The position numbers and the translations under genes are program-made. From a bacterium HR27 (GTDB lineage: Bacteria; Chloroflexota; Chloroflexia; Thermomicrobiales; Thermomicrobiaceae), in NCBI GenBank assembly GCA_002898975.1, contig BEID01000070.1, positions 1-6,848 on the forward strand: a DNA stretch of 6,848 nucleotides, in the 5' to 3' direction. Numbering within the stretch: the first letter of the stretch is position 1; every line of letters starts with the position of its first letter. Positions 1 to 6,848 of this stretch are shown piece by piece. A model generated the notes under the pieces. That model was not told where the DNA came from, did not search any database, and saw only the letters and a program-made list of their open reading frames with translations.

Positions 1-579
1 CCAGGAGACGACTGGCAGAAGTTCGCCAACCTCCGCCTGCTGTACGGTTACCAGTACACCCAGCCTGGGAAGAAGCTCCTCTTCATGGGTGCGGAAATCG
101 CACAATGGCGGGAATGGAACCACGACACGAGCCTGGACTGGCACCTGCTCCAGTACCCGCCGCACGAGGGCGTGCGGCGCTGGCTGGCCGACCTCAACCA
201 CCTGGCTCGGCGAGAACCAGCACTCTACGAACTCGATTGCTCACCGGAAGGGTTCGAGTGGATCGACTGCAACGACGCCGAAAACAGCGTTCTGGTCTAT
301 CTCCGCAAGAGCCGCCGACCTGGCGAGGAGCTTCTGGTCGTCTGCAACTTCACGCCAGTTCCCCGGCAGAACTATCGCGTCGGGGTTCCTGCTCCGGGAT
401 TTTGGCAGGAACTTCTGAACAGCGACGCGCGCGACTACGGCGGCAGCGGTTGGGGGAATCTCGGCGGCGTGGCAGCCGTACCGGTACCCTGGCACGGCCG
501 ATCCTGGTCGTTGACCTTGACGTTACCACCGCTTGCGATCGTCATCTTCAAGCGAGTCACTGATGGGAGTCGCCCGTGA
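1..579 (+). CDS. glgB: 1,4-alpha-glucan branching enzyme GlgB, C-terminal part (5' end outside window)
   Basis: This is the last 192 residues of a GH13 glycogen branching enzyme. The enzyme cuts alpha-1,4-glucan and re-attaches the piece by an alpha-1,6 bond in cytoplasmic glycogen synthesis. The frame is open from base 1 and starts with [17 protein letters not shown], followed by [19 protein letters not shown] and SLDWHLL. These are signature GlgB stretches at the end of the catalytic barrel. Next come [28 protein letters not shown] and a final [15 protein letters not shown], which match the C-terminal all-beta domain of the amylase superfamily. The catalytic Asp and Glu lie upstream of the window, so activity cannot be judged. 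The segment often written GxEFGQ in this family reads GAEIAQ here. The stop TGA overlaps the GTG start of the next gene by 4 bases, which points to a shared transcript. Identification is firm. Confidence 0.96.
   Translation, partial: PGDDWQKFANLRLLYGYQYTQPGKKLLFMGAEIAQWREWNHDTSLDWHLLQYPPHEGVRRWLADLNHLARREPALYELDCSPEGFEWIDCNDAENSVLVYLRKSRRPGEELLVVCNFTPVPRQNYRVGVPAPGFWQELLNSDARDYGGSGWGNLGGVAAVPVPWHGRSWSLTLTLPPLAIVIFKRVTDGSRP
565..569 (+). promoter_or_regulatory. Ribosome binding site for the GH57 gene, inside the glgB 3' end
   Basis: GGGAG lies 6 bases before the GTG at 576, within the last codons of glgB. Its spacing supports the GTG as start and fits translational coupling of the two genes through the GTGA overlap. 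It is read directly from sequence. Actual use of the site is inferred. Confidence 0.6.
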
Positions 580-3020
580 AGTATGTCTGCATCCACGGAC
601 ACTTTTACCAGCCACCGCGCGAGAACCCTTGGCTCGAGGTCGTGGAACTCGAGGACTCTGCCTATCCGTACCACGACTGGAACGAGCGCATCACGGCAGA
701 GTGCTATGGGCCGAATGCCTGGTCCCGCATCCTCGACGCGCACGGCCGCATCATCCGGATCGTGAACAATTATGCATGGATCAGCTTCGATTTCGGTCCG
801 ACGCTCCTCCGCTGGCTGGAGCAGGAAGCACCGGACGTCTATCGCGCCATTCTCGCCGCAGACCGCGAAGGATGCGAGCGGTTCGCTGGACATGGGCCAG
901 CCATCGCGCACCCCTACCATCATGTCATCCTGCCGCTGGCCAACGAGCGTGACCGGCGCACGGAACTCCTCTGGGGACTCCGCGATTTCGAGTACCGCTT
1001 CGGTCGAAGGCCCGAGGGGATCTGGCTGCCGGAAACTGCGGTCGATCTGGCCACGCTCGACATGGTCGCGGAGATGGGCATCGCGTTCACTATCCTCGCG
1101 CCACACCAGGCCGCAGCCGTGCGCGCCCCCGGTTTCACTGCCTGGCAGGACGTTTCGGGCGGGCGCGTCGATCCGACGCGTCCCTACCGCGTCTCGCTCC
1201 CATCCGGTCGCTCGATCGTCGTATTCTTTTACGACGGTCCACTATCTCGCGACGTGGCCTTCGGTGATCTCCTCAACGATGGGCGCCTGTTCGCCGCTCG
1301 CCTCCTCGCTGCTGCAGGTGACTCGAGCGACCAGCTCATCCACATCGCGACGGACGGAGAAACGTACGGTCACCACCACCGCTTCGGCGATATGGCCCTC
1401 GCCGCGGCGCTGGCAGCGCTGCAGGCCGAGCCAGACGCTCGCATCGTGACCTACGGGGCCTACCTCGCGACCCATCCACCGACCTGGGAGGCGCAGATCG
1501 TCGAGCAGACGGCCTGGAGCTGCGCACACGGTATCGAACGCTGGCGGAGCAACTGCGGATGCAATTCGGGCGCCCATCCCGGTTGGACACAAGAGTGGCG
1601 TGGACCGTTGCGGGAGGCACTCGACTGGCTCCGCGACACGGTCGGCTCGCTCTACGAGCAGCACCTGAGTGCGCTGCTGAGCGACCCCTGGGCTGCGCGG
1701 GACGACTATATCGAGGTCATCCTCGACCGCTCACCGCAGAACGTGCAGCGTTTCCTCGATCGCTGGCAAACACGCGCCCTGGAGCCGGAGGAACGGGTAC
1801 GCGTCCTCGAGGCGCTCGAGATGCAGCGGTATGCCCTGCGCATGTACAGTAGCGACGCCTGGTTCTTCGATGAACTCTCCGGACTCGAAACGGTGCAGGC
1901 ACTCCAGGCAGCTGCACGAGTGATCCAGATCGCCGAGGACCTGTTCCAGACCCCACTCGAAGCGGAGTTCGTCGAGCGTCTCGCTCGGGCACCGAGTAAC
2001 GTCCCGCAGTACCGCGACGGGCGGGGTGTGTGGGAACGACTCGTCCGGCCGACCCGCGTCGAACTCGCGAACGTTGCCGCTCACTACAGTTTGAGCGCGC
2101 TCTTCGAAGACTATCCGGAACGAACGAGCATCGGCTGCTTCGAAATCGAGCAGCTCGAAGGGACAGCGCAGCGAGCCGGACGCGCGCATCTCTTCGTGAC
2201 GCGTGTCCGGGTGACCTGCACGCTGACGGGCCGCAACCAGTCGTTCATCAGCGCCGCCCTCCATCTCGGCGACCACAACCTGGTCGGAGGTGTCGAACCG
2301 GACGGGTCGCCAGAGCGGTTCGCGCAGGTACGGGACATGCTCAGCGAGCCGTTCGCGCGTGCTGACCTCGCCGAAACTGTGCGCGCTTTCGACCGTGCCT
2401 TCGGGCGAGCTGAGTACTCGCTGCGCTCGCTGTTCAAGGACGAGCAGCGAAAGCTGCTCGAGATCATCCTCAACGCGACACTGAGCCAAGCCGAAGACTT
2501 GTACCGGCATCTGTACGAGGACAGCCAGCCCCTGATGCGGTTCCTCCTCGACCTGGGAGTCCCGATCCCACGTGCGTTCTTGACTGCGGCTGAGGTGACG
2601 GTGAACGCCGAGCTGCGCCGTCGCTTGAGCGACCCACGTCCGTCCTTCGAGACACTCGCTCTGTTGTTCGAGGAAGCGGAGCGATGGCAGCTGCAACTCG
2701 ACCATGCCGGACTGGCCTACGCCTTGCAGGAGACGATGGAATCCCTCGCACAGGAGTGGGAGACCCGGCCGGACGATCTGGAACTGATCGAGGTTCTCAC
2801 GGGACTGGTTCGCCTGGCCAGCCATCTCCGCGAGCCAGTCAACACCTGGCGTGTCCAGAACGTCGCCTACGAGTTGATCCAGCGCGAGCTCCCAAAGCAA
2901 CGGTGGCAGGCACAGCGAGGCGATCCAGCCGCCCGCGAGTGGATCGAACGGTTCCGCGCGCTCTGCGATGCGTTCTGGATCGCTCTCGACGAGATCGAGC
3001 GGAGCTTCACCGCCGCTTGA
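576..3020 (+). CDS. GH57-family glycoside hydrolase/transferase with DUF3536-type C-terminal half
   Basis: This is an 814-residue protein of glycoside hydrolase family 57, a (beta/alpha)7-barrel family of alpha-glucan amylases, glucanotransferases and branching enzymes. The family's conserved regions are visible in order: [11 protein letters not shown] (residues 7-17), a His-rich AIAHPYHH segment (109-116), GIWLPE (148-153) with Glu153 where the nucleophile lies, [11 protein letters not shown] (258-268) with Asp260 where the acid/base lies, and [16 protein letters not shown] (314-329). Roles are assigned by analogy to Thermococcus litoralis glucanotransferase Glu123 and Asp214. The second half is mostly helical and has the [17 protein letters not shown] segment (425-441) seen in GH57 proteins that carry DUF3536. 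There is no signal peptide or membrane segment, so it should be cytoplasmic. The GTG start overlaps the glgB stop and has a GGGAG site upstream. It lacks the DUF1957 layout of known GH57 branching enzymes. It probably trims, transfers or branches glycogen-like glucan, but the substrate is unknown. The family call is strong and the reaction open. Confidence 0.9.
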   Translation: MKYVCIHGHFYQPPRENPWLEVVELEDSAYPYHDWNERITAECYGPNAWSRILDAHGRIIRIVNNYAWISFDFGPTLLRWLEQEAPDVYRAILAADREGCERFAGHGPAIAHPYHHVILPLANERDRRTELLWGLRDFEYRFGRRPEGIWLPETAVDLATLDMVAEMGIAFTILAPHQAAAVRAPGFTAWQDVSGGRVDPTRPYRVSLPSGRSIVVFFYDGPLSRDVAFGDLLNDGRLFAARLLAAAGDSSDQLIHIATDGETYGHHHRFGDMALAAALAALQAEPDARIVTYGAYLATHPPTWEAQIVEQTAWSCAHGIERWRSNCGCNSGAHPGWTQEWRGPLREALDWLRDTVGSLYEQHLSALLSDPWAARDDYIEVILDRSPQNVQRFLDRWQTRALEPEERVRVLEALEMQRYALRMYSSDAWFFDELSGLETVQALQAAARVIQIAEDLFQTPLEAEFVERLARAPSNVPQYRDGRGVWERLVRPTRVELANVAAHYSLSALFEDYPERTSIGCFEIEQLEGTAQRAGRAHLFVTRVRVTCTLTGRNQSFISAALHLGDHNLVGGVEPDGSPERFAQVRDMLSEPFARADLAETVRAFDRAFGRAEYSLRSLFKDEQRKLLEIILNATLSQAEDLYRHLYEDSQPLMRFLLDLGVPIPRAFLTAAEVTVNAELRRRLSDPRPSFETLALLFEEAERWQLQLDHAGLAYALQETMESLAQEWETRPDDLELIEVLTGLVRLASHLREPVNTWRVQNVAYELIQRELPKQRWQAQRGDPAAREWIERFRALCDAFWIALDEIERSFTAA
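3007..3020. other. Tail-to-tail overlap of the GH57 gene and gatD
   Basis: The GH57 stop (TGA, 3018-3020) lies inside gatD, and the gatD stop (TCA on the plus strand, 3007-3009) lies inside the GH57 gene. The two genes therefore share 14 bases in opposite orientations. No spacer exists for an ordinary terminator, so the two mRNAs must have complementary 3' ends. Confidence 0.9.
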
Positions 3021-3771
3021 AAGGCAGTGGCAGCACGACGGTACGCCTTTGCGCCCGCGCTCGTGCCACCGCTTCGGCATGAGCCAGCCGCGCGAGCTCG
3101 TCGTCGAGCGGCACGAGCGGTTCCTCCCAACCGTGCAGCCGAAGTGCACAGGCGATGAGAAAATCAGCCAGTTGTGGATTTTTCGGCAGAAGAGGGCCGT
3201 GCAGATAGGTGCCGATCGCATTGCGGTACCGGCACCCCTCGGTTCTATCCTCGCCGTTGTTTCCGTAGCCGATGCGCACGACACCGAGCGGCTGAGCGGT
3301 GGGGCCGAGAAACGTTCGCCCGCTGTGATTCTCGAAGCCGACGAGTTCGCCGAACTCGTGCGACTCGACGACGACATTCCCGATCATGCGACGGCTCCCA
3401 GCGACCGTCCAGGCATCGAAGATGCCGAGACCTGGAAGCTCGGGGCCGTCGTGCGGTCGGTAGAAGTGGCCGAGGAGCTGATACCCACCGCAGACGGCCA
3501 GGACGGGGACACCGCGCTCGATCTCTCCGCGCAGAACCTCGCCCTTCGCACCCTGCAGGTCGAAGGCTGCGGCGATTTGCTCGCGATCCTGACCGCCACC
3601 CCAAAAGAAGAGATCACAGCACCCCGGTTCGAGCGGCTCGCCGACGCCGATCTCGCGCACTTCCACCTCGATACCGCGCCGGCGACAGCGCTCGACGAGG
3701 GCCAGTACGTTTCCCCGATCGCCGTAGATGTTCATCGTGCGGGCATACAGCCAGCCGATACGGAGACGCAC
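3007..3771 (-). CDS. gatD: Lipid II isoglutaminyl synthase, glutaminase subunit GatD
   Basis: This 254-residue class I glutamine amidotransferase of the CobB/CobQ-like type releases ammonia from glutamine. It passes the ammonia to MurT, which amidates the alpha-carboxyl of D-Glu at position 2 of the lipid II stem peptide. Diagnostic stretches are MNIYGDRGNVLAL (residues 13-25), FFWGGGQDREQ (56-66), the nucleophile elbow AVCGGYQLLG (92-101) with Cys94, GFENHSGRT (145-153) and GTYLHGPLLPKNP (187-199) with catalytic His191. Cys94 has the same number as in Staphylococcus aureus GatD, and Arg127/Arg128 fall where that enzyme has a glutamine-contacting Arg. The length is normal for the family and no key residue is missing. 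The start is GTG: the reading frame has a stop just upstream, and GAGGA lies 6 bases before it. The gene follows murT by 12 bases, as expected for partners forming one heterodimer. Confidence 0.95.
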   Translation of the reverse strand: MRLRIGWLYARTMNIYGDRGNVLALVERCRRRGIEVEVREIGVGEPLEPGCCDLFFWGGGQDREQIAAAFDLQGAKGEVLRGEIERGVPVLAVCGGYQLLGHFYRPHDGPELPGLGIFDAWTVAGSRRMIGNVVVESHEFGELVGFENHSGRTFLGPTAQPLGVVRIGYGNNGEDRTEGCRYRNAIGTYLHGPLLPKNPQLADFLIACALRLHGWEEPLVPLDDELARLAHAEAVARARAQRRTVVLPLPFKRR

Positions 3772-3777
3772 CGTTCA

Positions 3778-3782
3778 TCCTC
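3778..3782 (-). promoter_or_regulatory. Ribosome binding site for gatD
   Basis: On the minus strand GAGGA lies 6 bases before the GTG at 3771, within the 12-base gap after the murT stop. It fixes the gatD start, since an in-frame TGA two codons upstream excludes any longer form. A nearby ATG at 3778 is in another frame and is not the gatD start. Confidence 0.65.
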
Positions 3783-3783
3783 G

Positions 3784-5160
3784 CTACTGAACCCAAAACG
3801 ATGGGAGGAGTCCTCGCCGAGCCAGCTCCCGGCGCAGCTGGAGCATCGCAGTATAGGTCGCGAGCACCCAACCGCACGATCCAGGCGGAAGTGTCGCGAC
3901 CCAGCGATCGAGCGCTTCGGCGACACCCCGGTAGCGCGCTGCCGGTACGACGCCAGCATAGGCCAGACGGAGCGCCATCTCCCCACCCCGGATGCCGCCG
4001 GTGCTGATCGGCACCGCCAACTGCTGCAGCGCTTCGACGTCGACGTCCCAGAGCCAGGAGACGTCCCGCCCATCAGCATCGAGATCGTTGATCAAGATCA
4101 GGACAGGACAACGCTGCCGTGCCAGAACCAACAGCCGAATCGCTTCGTTGAAGCCCGTCGGATTCTTGACCAGCACGAGCGTCAGTTCGCGCCCAGCGAG
4201 CCGTACGCGCTCTTGCCGGCCGAAAGCTGCCTCGACAGTGGCGAGCCCACGCGCCACCAGAGCAGCATCGAGACCGAGCGCCAGCCCCGCTGCGGCCGCT
4301 GCGAGCACGTTGTATGCGTTGTACACACCAGCGAGCTGGCTCTCCAGCATCAATGCACTGCTCCCGACCGTGATCTCGAGCTGGAGCGGCACGACCGAGT
4401 CGACCGAGCGACCGGTAACCGTTAACGGTGGCCGGGTGAAGGCGCAGCCTGCACAGCGATAGATACCCAGGTGACCGAGAAACACGCGCTCGTAGGTCAG
4501 TGTACTGCCGCAGCGCGGGCAGAGCCGCCAGTCGGCGGCATGCGGGAGGGCCGGGAGCGCCACAGTGAGATCGTCGAGGCCGAACGTCCAGCGACGCGCA
4601 CCGAATGGTTCGGTCAGATCGGCCAGGACGGGATCGTCGGCGTTCACGACAACGAGCGCATCGGATGGTAGCGCGGCGAGCGCGGCACGCCAGGTGCGAA
4701 CGACCGTTTCGAGTTCGCCGTACCGATCCAGCTGGTCGCGGAAGAGATTGAGCAACACCAGCATCCGGGGCTGCAATGCCTGCACCGCCGCTGGCAACGC
4801 GAACTCGTCGACTTCGACGACGCCGATGTCTCCCCGGATGCGACCGGTGAGACTGCTCGCCTCGATGAACGCCGAGGCGATGCCACGTGGTAGGTTGCTG
4901 CCGGAGCGGTTGTGCACCACCGCGAGGCCGCTCGTCTCGAGCAGGGCTGCGACGGCCCGCGCCGTCGTCGTTTTCCCGTTCGTCCCGGCGATGACGATGG
5001 TGCCGTGTGGAAGCTGCCGGGCAAGTTCGCGAAGCAAGCCCGGATGCAACTGCAATGCCAGAAAGCCCGGCAACGCGGTTCCACCGCCGATCCGGAACCG
5101 GCGCGCCCCCCAGGTCACGGCGCGTCCCGCCACGGTGGCCAGGCTCGTCCGGAGTCCCAT
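3784..5160 (-). CDS. murT: Lipid II isoglutaminyl synthase, Mur-ligase subunit MurT
   Basis: This 458-residue Mur-ligase-like protein uses ATP and GatD-derived ammonia to turn the stem-peptide D-Glu of lipid II into D-isoglutamine at the inner face of the membrane. Visible features, in order, are a GGGTALPG stretch (25-32), the ATP P-loop GTNGKTTTAR (59-68), HNRSGSNLPRGIASA (83-97), VEVDEF (115-120), a four-Cys zinc ribbon (CPRC at 214-217, CAGC at 236-239) that sets MurT apart from MurC-F, NAYNVLAA (281-288), KNPTGFNEA (332-340) and DVSWLWDVD (366-374). The last motif holds the Asp thought to be catalytic in MurT and lies in the DUF1727-type C-terminal domain. I chose the ATG at 5160, 10 bases after the mreC stop. 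The frame stays open to a GTG at 5202, but that adds 14 atypical residues and overlaps mreC. The ribosome site at 5160 is weak, so coupling to mreC is likely. Confidence 0.94.
   Translation of the reverse strand: MGLRTSLATVAGRAVTWGARRFRIGGGTALPGFLALQLHPGLLRELARQLPHGTIVIAGTNGKTTTARAVAALLETSGLAVVHNRSGSNLPRGIASAFIEASSLTGRIRGDIGVVEVDEFALPAAVQALQPRMLVLLNLFRDQLDRYGELETVVRTWRAALAALPSDALVVVNADDPVLADLTEPFGARRWTFGLDDLTVALPALPHAADWRLCPRCGSTLTYERVFLGHLGIYRCAGCAFTRPPLTVTGRSVDSVVPLQLEITVGSSALMLESQLAGVYNAYNVLAAAAAGLALGLDAALVARGLATVEAAFGRQERVRLAGRELTLVLVKNPTGFNEAIRLLVLARQRCPVLILINDLDADGRDVSWLWDVDVEALQQLAVPISTGGIRGGEMALRLAYAGVVPAARYRGVAEALDRWVATLPPGSCGWVLATYTAMLQLRRELARRGLLPSFWVQ
4444..4521 (-). other. Four-cysteine zinc-ribbon segment of MurT
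   Basis: Cys214, Cys217, Cys236 and Cys239 form a CxxC-18 residue-CxxC pattern within the Mur-ligase middle domain. This cysteine insertion is a known structural mark of MurT and is absent from the classical Mur ligases MurC to MurF, so it supports the murT call. Zinc binding is inferred from the family. Confidence 0.8.
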
Positions 5161-5170
5161 CGCTCTCGCG

Positions 5171-5992
5171 TCAGCGCCCTTCGGTCGTGCCAACGAGCAC
5201 ACTCACCGTCGTGAGGGAGCGGACATCCACGAGTGGCCGTACAGTGACCCGCAGCTCGTCCTCCGCAGCTTGCCGGTTCCCGCTCACCGCCACACCGATC
5301 ACCAGGCCGGCCGGAATACCGACGGTGCGCCCGCTCGTCACCACCAGCTCCCCTTCACGGAAGGGCGTATCAGGAGGTAGATGGCGCAACTCGAGCAACC
5401 CCTGTCCCCGCCAGCCCCGCCCGTAGACGATACCTTCCGCACCGGAATCGAGCAGCTGTGCACCGAGCTGAATCGAGGGATCCGTCAAGACAGTGACCTG
5501 TGCCCGATCGCTCTCCACACGCGTGACGAGACCGACCAAGACATTGGGGTTGAGCACTGCCATGCCGACTCGCACGCCGTCGTCGCTGCCGCGATCGATG
5601 ACGAGGACGCGTTGTGGTTGCTCCGGATCGTACCCGATCACGTGTGCGGCCAGGAGCTGAAGGCCCGGATGCGCCTGTTGAAACTGCAGCTGCGCGCGGA
5701 GCTGCTCGAGTTCCTGCTGCGCGCGGCGTGCTTCCGCCAGTTGAGCGAGCAAGGCGTCACGCTCGGCACGCAGCCGCTCGAGTTCCTGCTGCAATTCTCG
5801 CTCACTCGTGAACGACGGAAGCCGGAGATCTGCCCCGAGAACGCTCGCGGCACGCTCGAGCTCGACGAGCACACCCACGATGGGAGCACGCAACGGCGCC
5901 AGCCGCTGCTGGCGATCCACAAGAATCGAGAGCAGGCTCACGGCGACGAGTACGAGTGCGAGGATCGCCGTTCGGCGCAGGGTAATCGACAT
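5171..5992 (-). CDS. mreC: Rod-shape-determining protein MreC
   Basis: This 273-residue bitopic membrane protein belongs to the elongasome. In the family it links cytoplasmic MreB filaments to the cell-wall synthases PBP2 and RodA outside the membrane. The start MSITLRRT is followed by one hydrophobic segment (about residues 8-25, LLSILV at its end), a charged coiled coil (about 63-105, rich in QQELE and LRAE) and the beta-rich MreC core. The core carries RVLVIDRGSDDGVRVGMAV (128-146), GLVTRV (154-159), a VTVLTDPS segment (166-173) and VTSGRTVGIPAGLVIG (218-233). The length is typical. The ATG at 5992 is 18 bases after the mreB stop. A weak GGTGA lies only 3 bases before the ATG, so translation may depend partly on coupling with mreB. 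The coiled coil contains a 24-residue internal repeat. The gene that follows is murT rather than the usual mreD. Confidence 0.95.
   Translation of the reverse strand: MSITLRRTAILALVLVAVSLLSILVDRQQRLAPLRAPIVGVLVELERAASVLGADLRLPSFTSERELQQELERLRAERDALLAQLAEARRAQQELEQLRAQLQFQQAHPGLQLLAAHVIGYDPEQPQRVLVIDRGSDDGVRVGMAVLNPNVLVGLVTRVESDRAQVTVLTDPSIQLGAQLLDSGAEGIVYGRGWRGQGLLELRHLPPDTPFREGELVVTSGRTVGIPAGLVIGVAVSGNRQAAEDELRVTVRPLVDVRSLTTVSVLVGTTEGR
5684..5792 (-). repeat. Internal repeat in the MreC coiled coil
   Basis: The same 16 bases occur at 5705-5720 and 5777-5792, exactly 72 bases (24 codons) apart and in the same frame. At protein level QQELERLRAERD (residues 68-79) is echoed by QQELEQLRAQLQ (92-103). 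This could be a duplication within the coil or a convergence of heptad-biased codons. Confidence 0.55.
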
Positions 5993-6010
5993 GCGTCACC
6001 CAGTGCGTGT

Positions 6011-6848
6011 TCAGGTCGTCGACGTCGAAGTAGCCGGCGTCCGCCGCTGCTGCGTCCCTTGCAGCGCCCGCTGGTAGAGATGCAGCGCTTCGGCGACACG
6101 CCCGGTACCGCGCGCGACGCACGTCAACGGGTCATCGGCGAGATAGACCGGGATCCGGAGCTCTGCCTGCAGCCGCTTGTCCAGGCCCATTAGGAGCGCA
6201 CCACCACCGGCCAAGACGATACCCCGTTCCATGATGTCCGCCAGGAGTTCCGGTGGCGTTTCCTCGACACACGAACGGACTGCCTCGATGATCTGGTTCA
6301 CCGGGCCCGCGATCGCCTCACGGATTTCGACCGAACTGACCTCGACCGACTTCGGCAGCCCGGTGAGGACATCACGTCCACGCAAGATGACACGTCGCTC
6401 CTCTTCCAGCGGATAAGCCGAACCAGCGGCGATCTTGGCATTCTCGGCGGTTCGCTCGCCGATGATCAGGTTGTGGTCACGCCGCGCCCACTGGACGATC
6501 GCTTCGTCGATTTCGTCACCCGCCACACGGATCGACCGGTTCACGACGATCCCGCCCAGCGAGATGACCGCGACCTCGGTCGTTCCACCGCCGATATCGA
6601 CGATCATGCTCCCGACCGGCTCATTGATCGGCAATCCTGCACCGATCGCGGCCGCCATCGGCTCTTCGATCGTGTAGGCCTCGCGTGCACCGGCGCTCAA
6701 CGCCGCGTCCTTGGCTGCTCGCTTCTCGACCTCGGTCACGCCCGAGGGAATACCAATCACGACCCGGGGATGCGGTGTCAGCAACTGCTGGGCGTGCACC
6801 TTGCGGATGAAGTAGTGGAGCATCACCTCGACCGTATCGAAATCGGCG
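6011..6848 (-). CDS. mreB: Rod-shape-determining protein MreB, actin-like (N-terminus outside window)
   Basis: This is a bacterial actin homologue that forms membrane-bound filaments orienting side-wall synthesis. About 278 residues are visible. The first, ADFDTVEVMLHYFIRKVH, matches an internal MreB stretch, so the frame runs off the window edge and the GTG near 6826 is not the start; about 70 residues are missing. Family motifs are VVIGIPSGVTEVEKRA, YTIEEPMAAAIGAGLPI, the phosphate-2 loop IVDIGGGTTEVAVISLGGI, GERTAENAKIAAGSAYP and the adenosine motif GIVLAGGGALLMGLDKRL. The phosphate-1 loop lies outside the window. After the usual TGRVAEALHLYQRAL end there is a short Thr/Ser-rich tail (TPATSTSTT). 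The stop is 18 bases before mreC, and the same-strand order fits an mre operon whose promoter would lie beyond the right edge. Confidence 0.96.
   Translation of the reverse strand, partial: ADFDTVEVMLHYFIRKVHAQQLLTPHPRVVIGIPSGVTEVEKRAAKDAALSAGAREAYTIEEPMAAAIGAGLPINEPVGSMIVDIGGGTTEVAVISLGGIVVNRSIRVAGDEIDEAIVQWARRDHNLIIGERTAENAKIAAGSAYPLEEERRVILRGRDVLTGLPKSVEVSSVEIREAIAGPVNQIIEAVRSCVEETPPELLADIMERGIVLAGGGALLMGLDKRLQAELRIPVYLADDPLTCVARGTGRVAEALHLYQRALQGTQQRRTPATSTSTT

Noticed and set aside
2998..3016. Possible stem-loop (AGCGG paired with CCGCT) near the convergent gene ends, as a terminator
   Set aside because: The stem is only about 5 pairs with a loop of about 10 bases, and there is no T-run on either strand. 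It lies in coding sequence and is not a credible intrinsic terminator.
1731..3377. A 548-codon open frame on the minus strand, antisense to the GH57 gene
   Set aside because: It has no recognisable motif and runs through both the GH57 gene and the gatD end. Long antisense open frames are common in GC-rich coding DNA, and the plus-strand protein has clear family motifs.
3614..3877. Minus-strand ATG at 3778 as a possible gatD start
   Set aside because: It is in a different frame from GatD. The GatD frame has a stop just upstream, and the GTG at 3771 has a well-placed ribosome site.
2968..4425. A 485-codon open frame on the plus strand, antisense to gatD and murT
   Set aside because: Its translation shows no family features, while the opposite strand encodes complete GatD and MurT active-site motifs. 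It is a codon-bias shadow.
3911..6099. Identical 16-base stretch at 3911-3926 and 6084-6099
   Set aside because: Both copies encode VAEAL in the same frame, in MurT and MreB. It looks like a chance match of a short helical peptide with shared codon bias, not a mobile or regulatory repeat.
5381..6193. A 270-codon plus-strand open frame antisense to mreC and the mreB end
   Set aside because: It covers the minus-strand MreC reading frame and crosses the mreB-mreC junction, and it has no recognisable domain.

Overview
This is a GC-rich bacterial window that is almost completely coding. It holds two gene blocks that converge and slightly overlap near position 3010. Six genes can be supported, two of them cut by the window edges. 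No RNA genes, insertion sequences, CRISPR arrays or phage genes were seen, and no gap between genes exceeds 18 bases. The proteins are rich in Arg, Glu, Ala and Leu and poor in Lys. Together with the MurT/GatD pair, this suggests a high-GC bacterium with a Gram-positive-type or Chloroflexota-type wall. A thermophilic Chloroflexota of the Thermomicrobia kind is a plausible guess, but it cannot be proven from this window.

Left block, plus strand (1-3020), alpha-glucan metabolism. The C-terminal part of the glycogen branching enzyme GlgB is followed by an 814-residue GH57-family protein with a DUF3536-type C-terminal half. The two genes overlap by 4 bases (GTGA), so they are probably translationally coupled. 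The GH57 protein has no signal peptide and is expected to act in the cytoplasm on glycogen-like glucan. Its exact reaction is unknown.

Right block, minus strand (6848 down to 3007), cell shape and wall. In transcription order it runs mreB (N-terminus outside the window), mreC, murT, gatD, with gaps of 18, 10 and 12 bases, which looks like one operon. MreB and MreC belong to the elongasome that guides side-wall synthesis. MurT and GatD form the lipid II isoglutaminyl synthase that amidates the D-Glu of the peptidoglycan stem peptide. The layout is notable because murT-gatD occupies the place where mreD (and then pbp2/rodA) usually follows mreC. It suggests coordinated expression of the elongation scaffold and precursor amidation.

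The last codons of the GH57 gene and gatD overlap tail to tail by 14 bases, so there is no spacer for a conventional terminator between the blocks. I do not see a convincing undescribed system here. The items most worth a second look are the mreBC-murT-gatD arrangement and the uncharacterised GH57 enzyme coupled to glgB.
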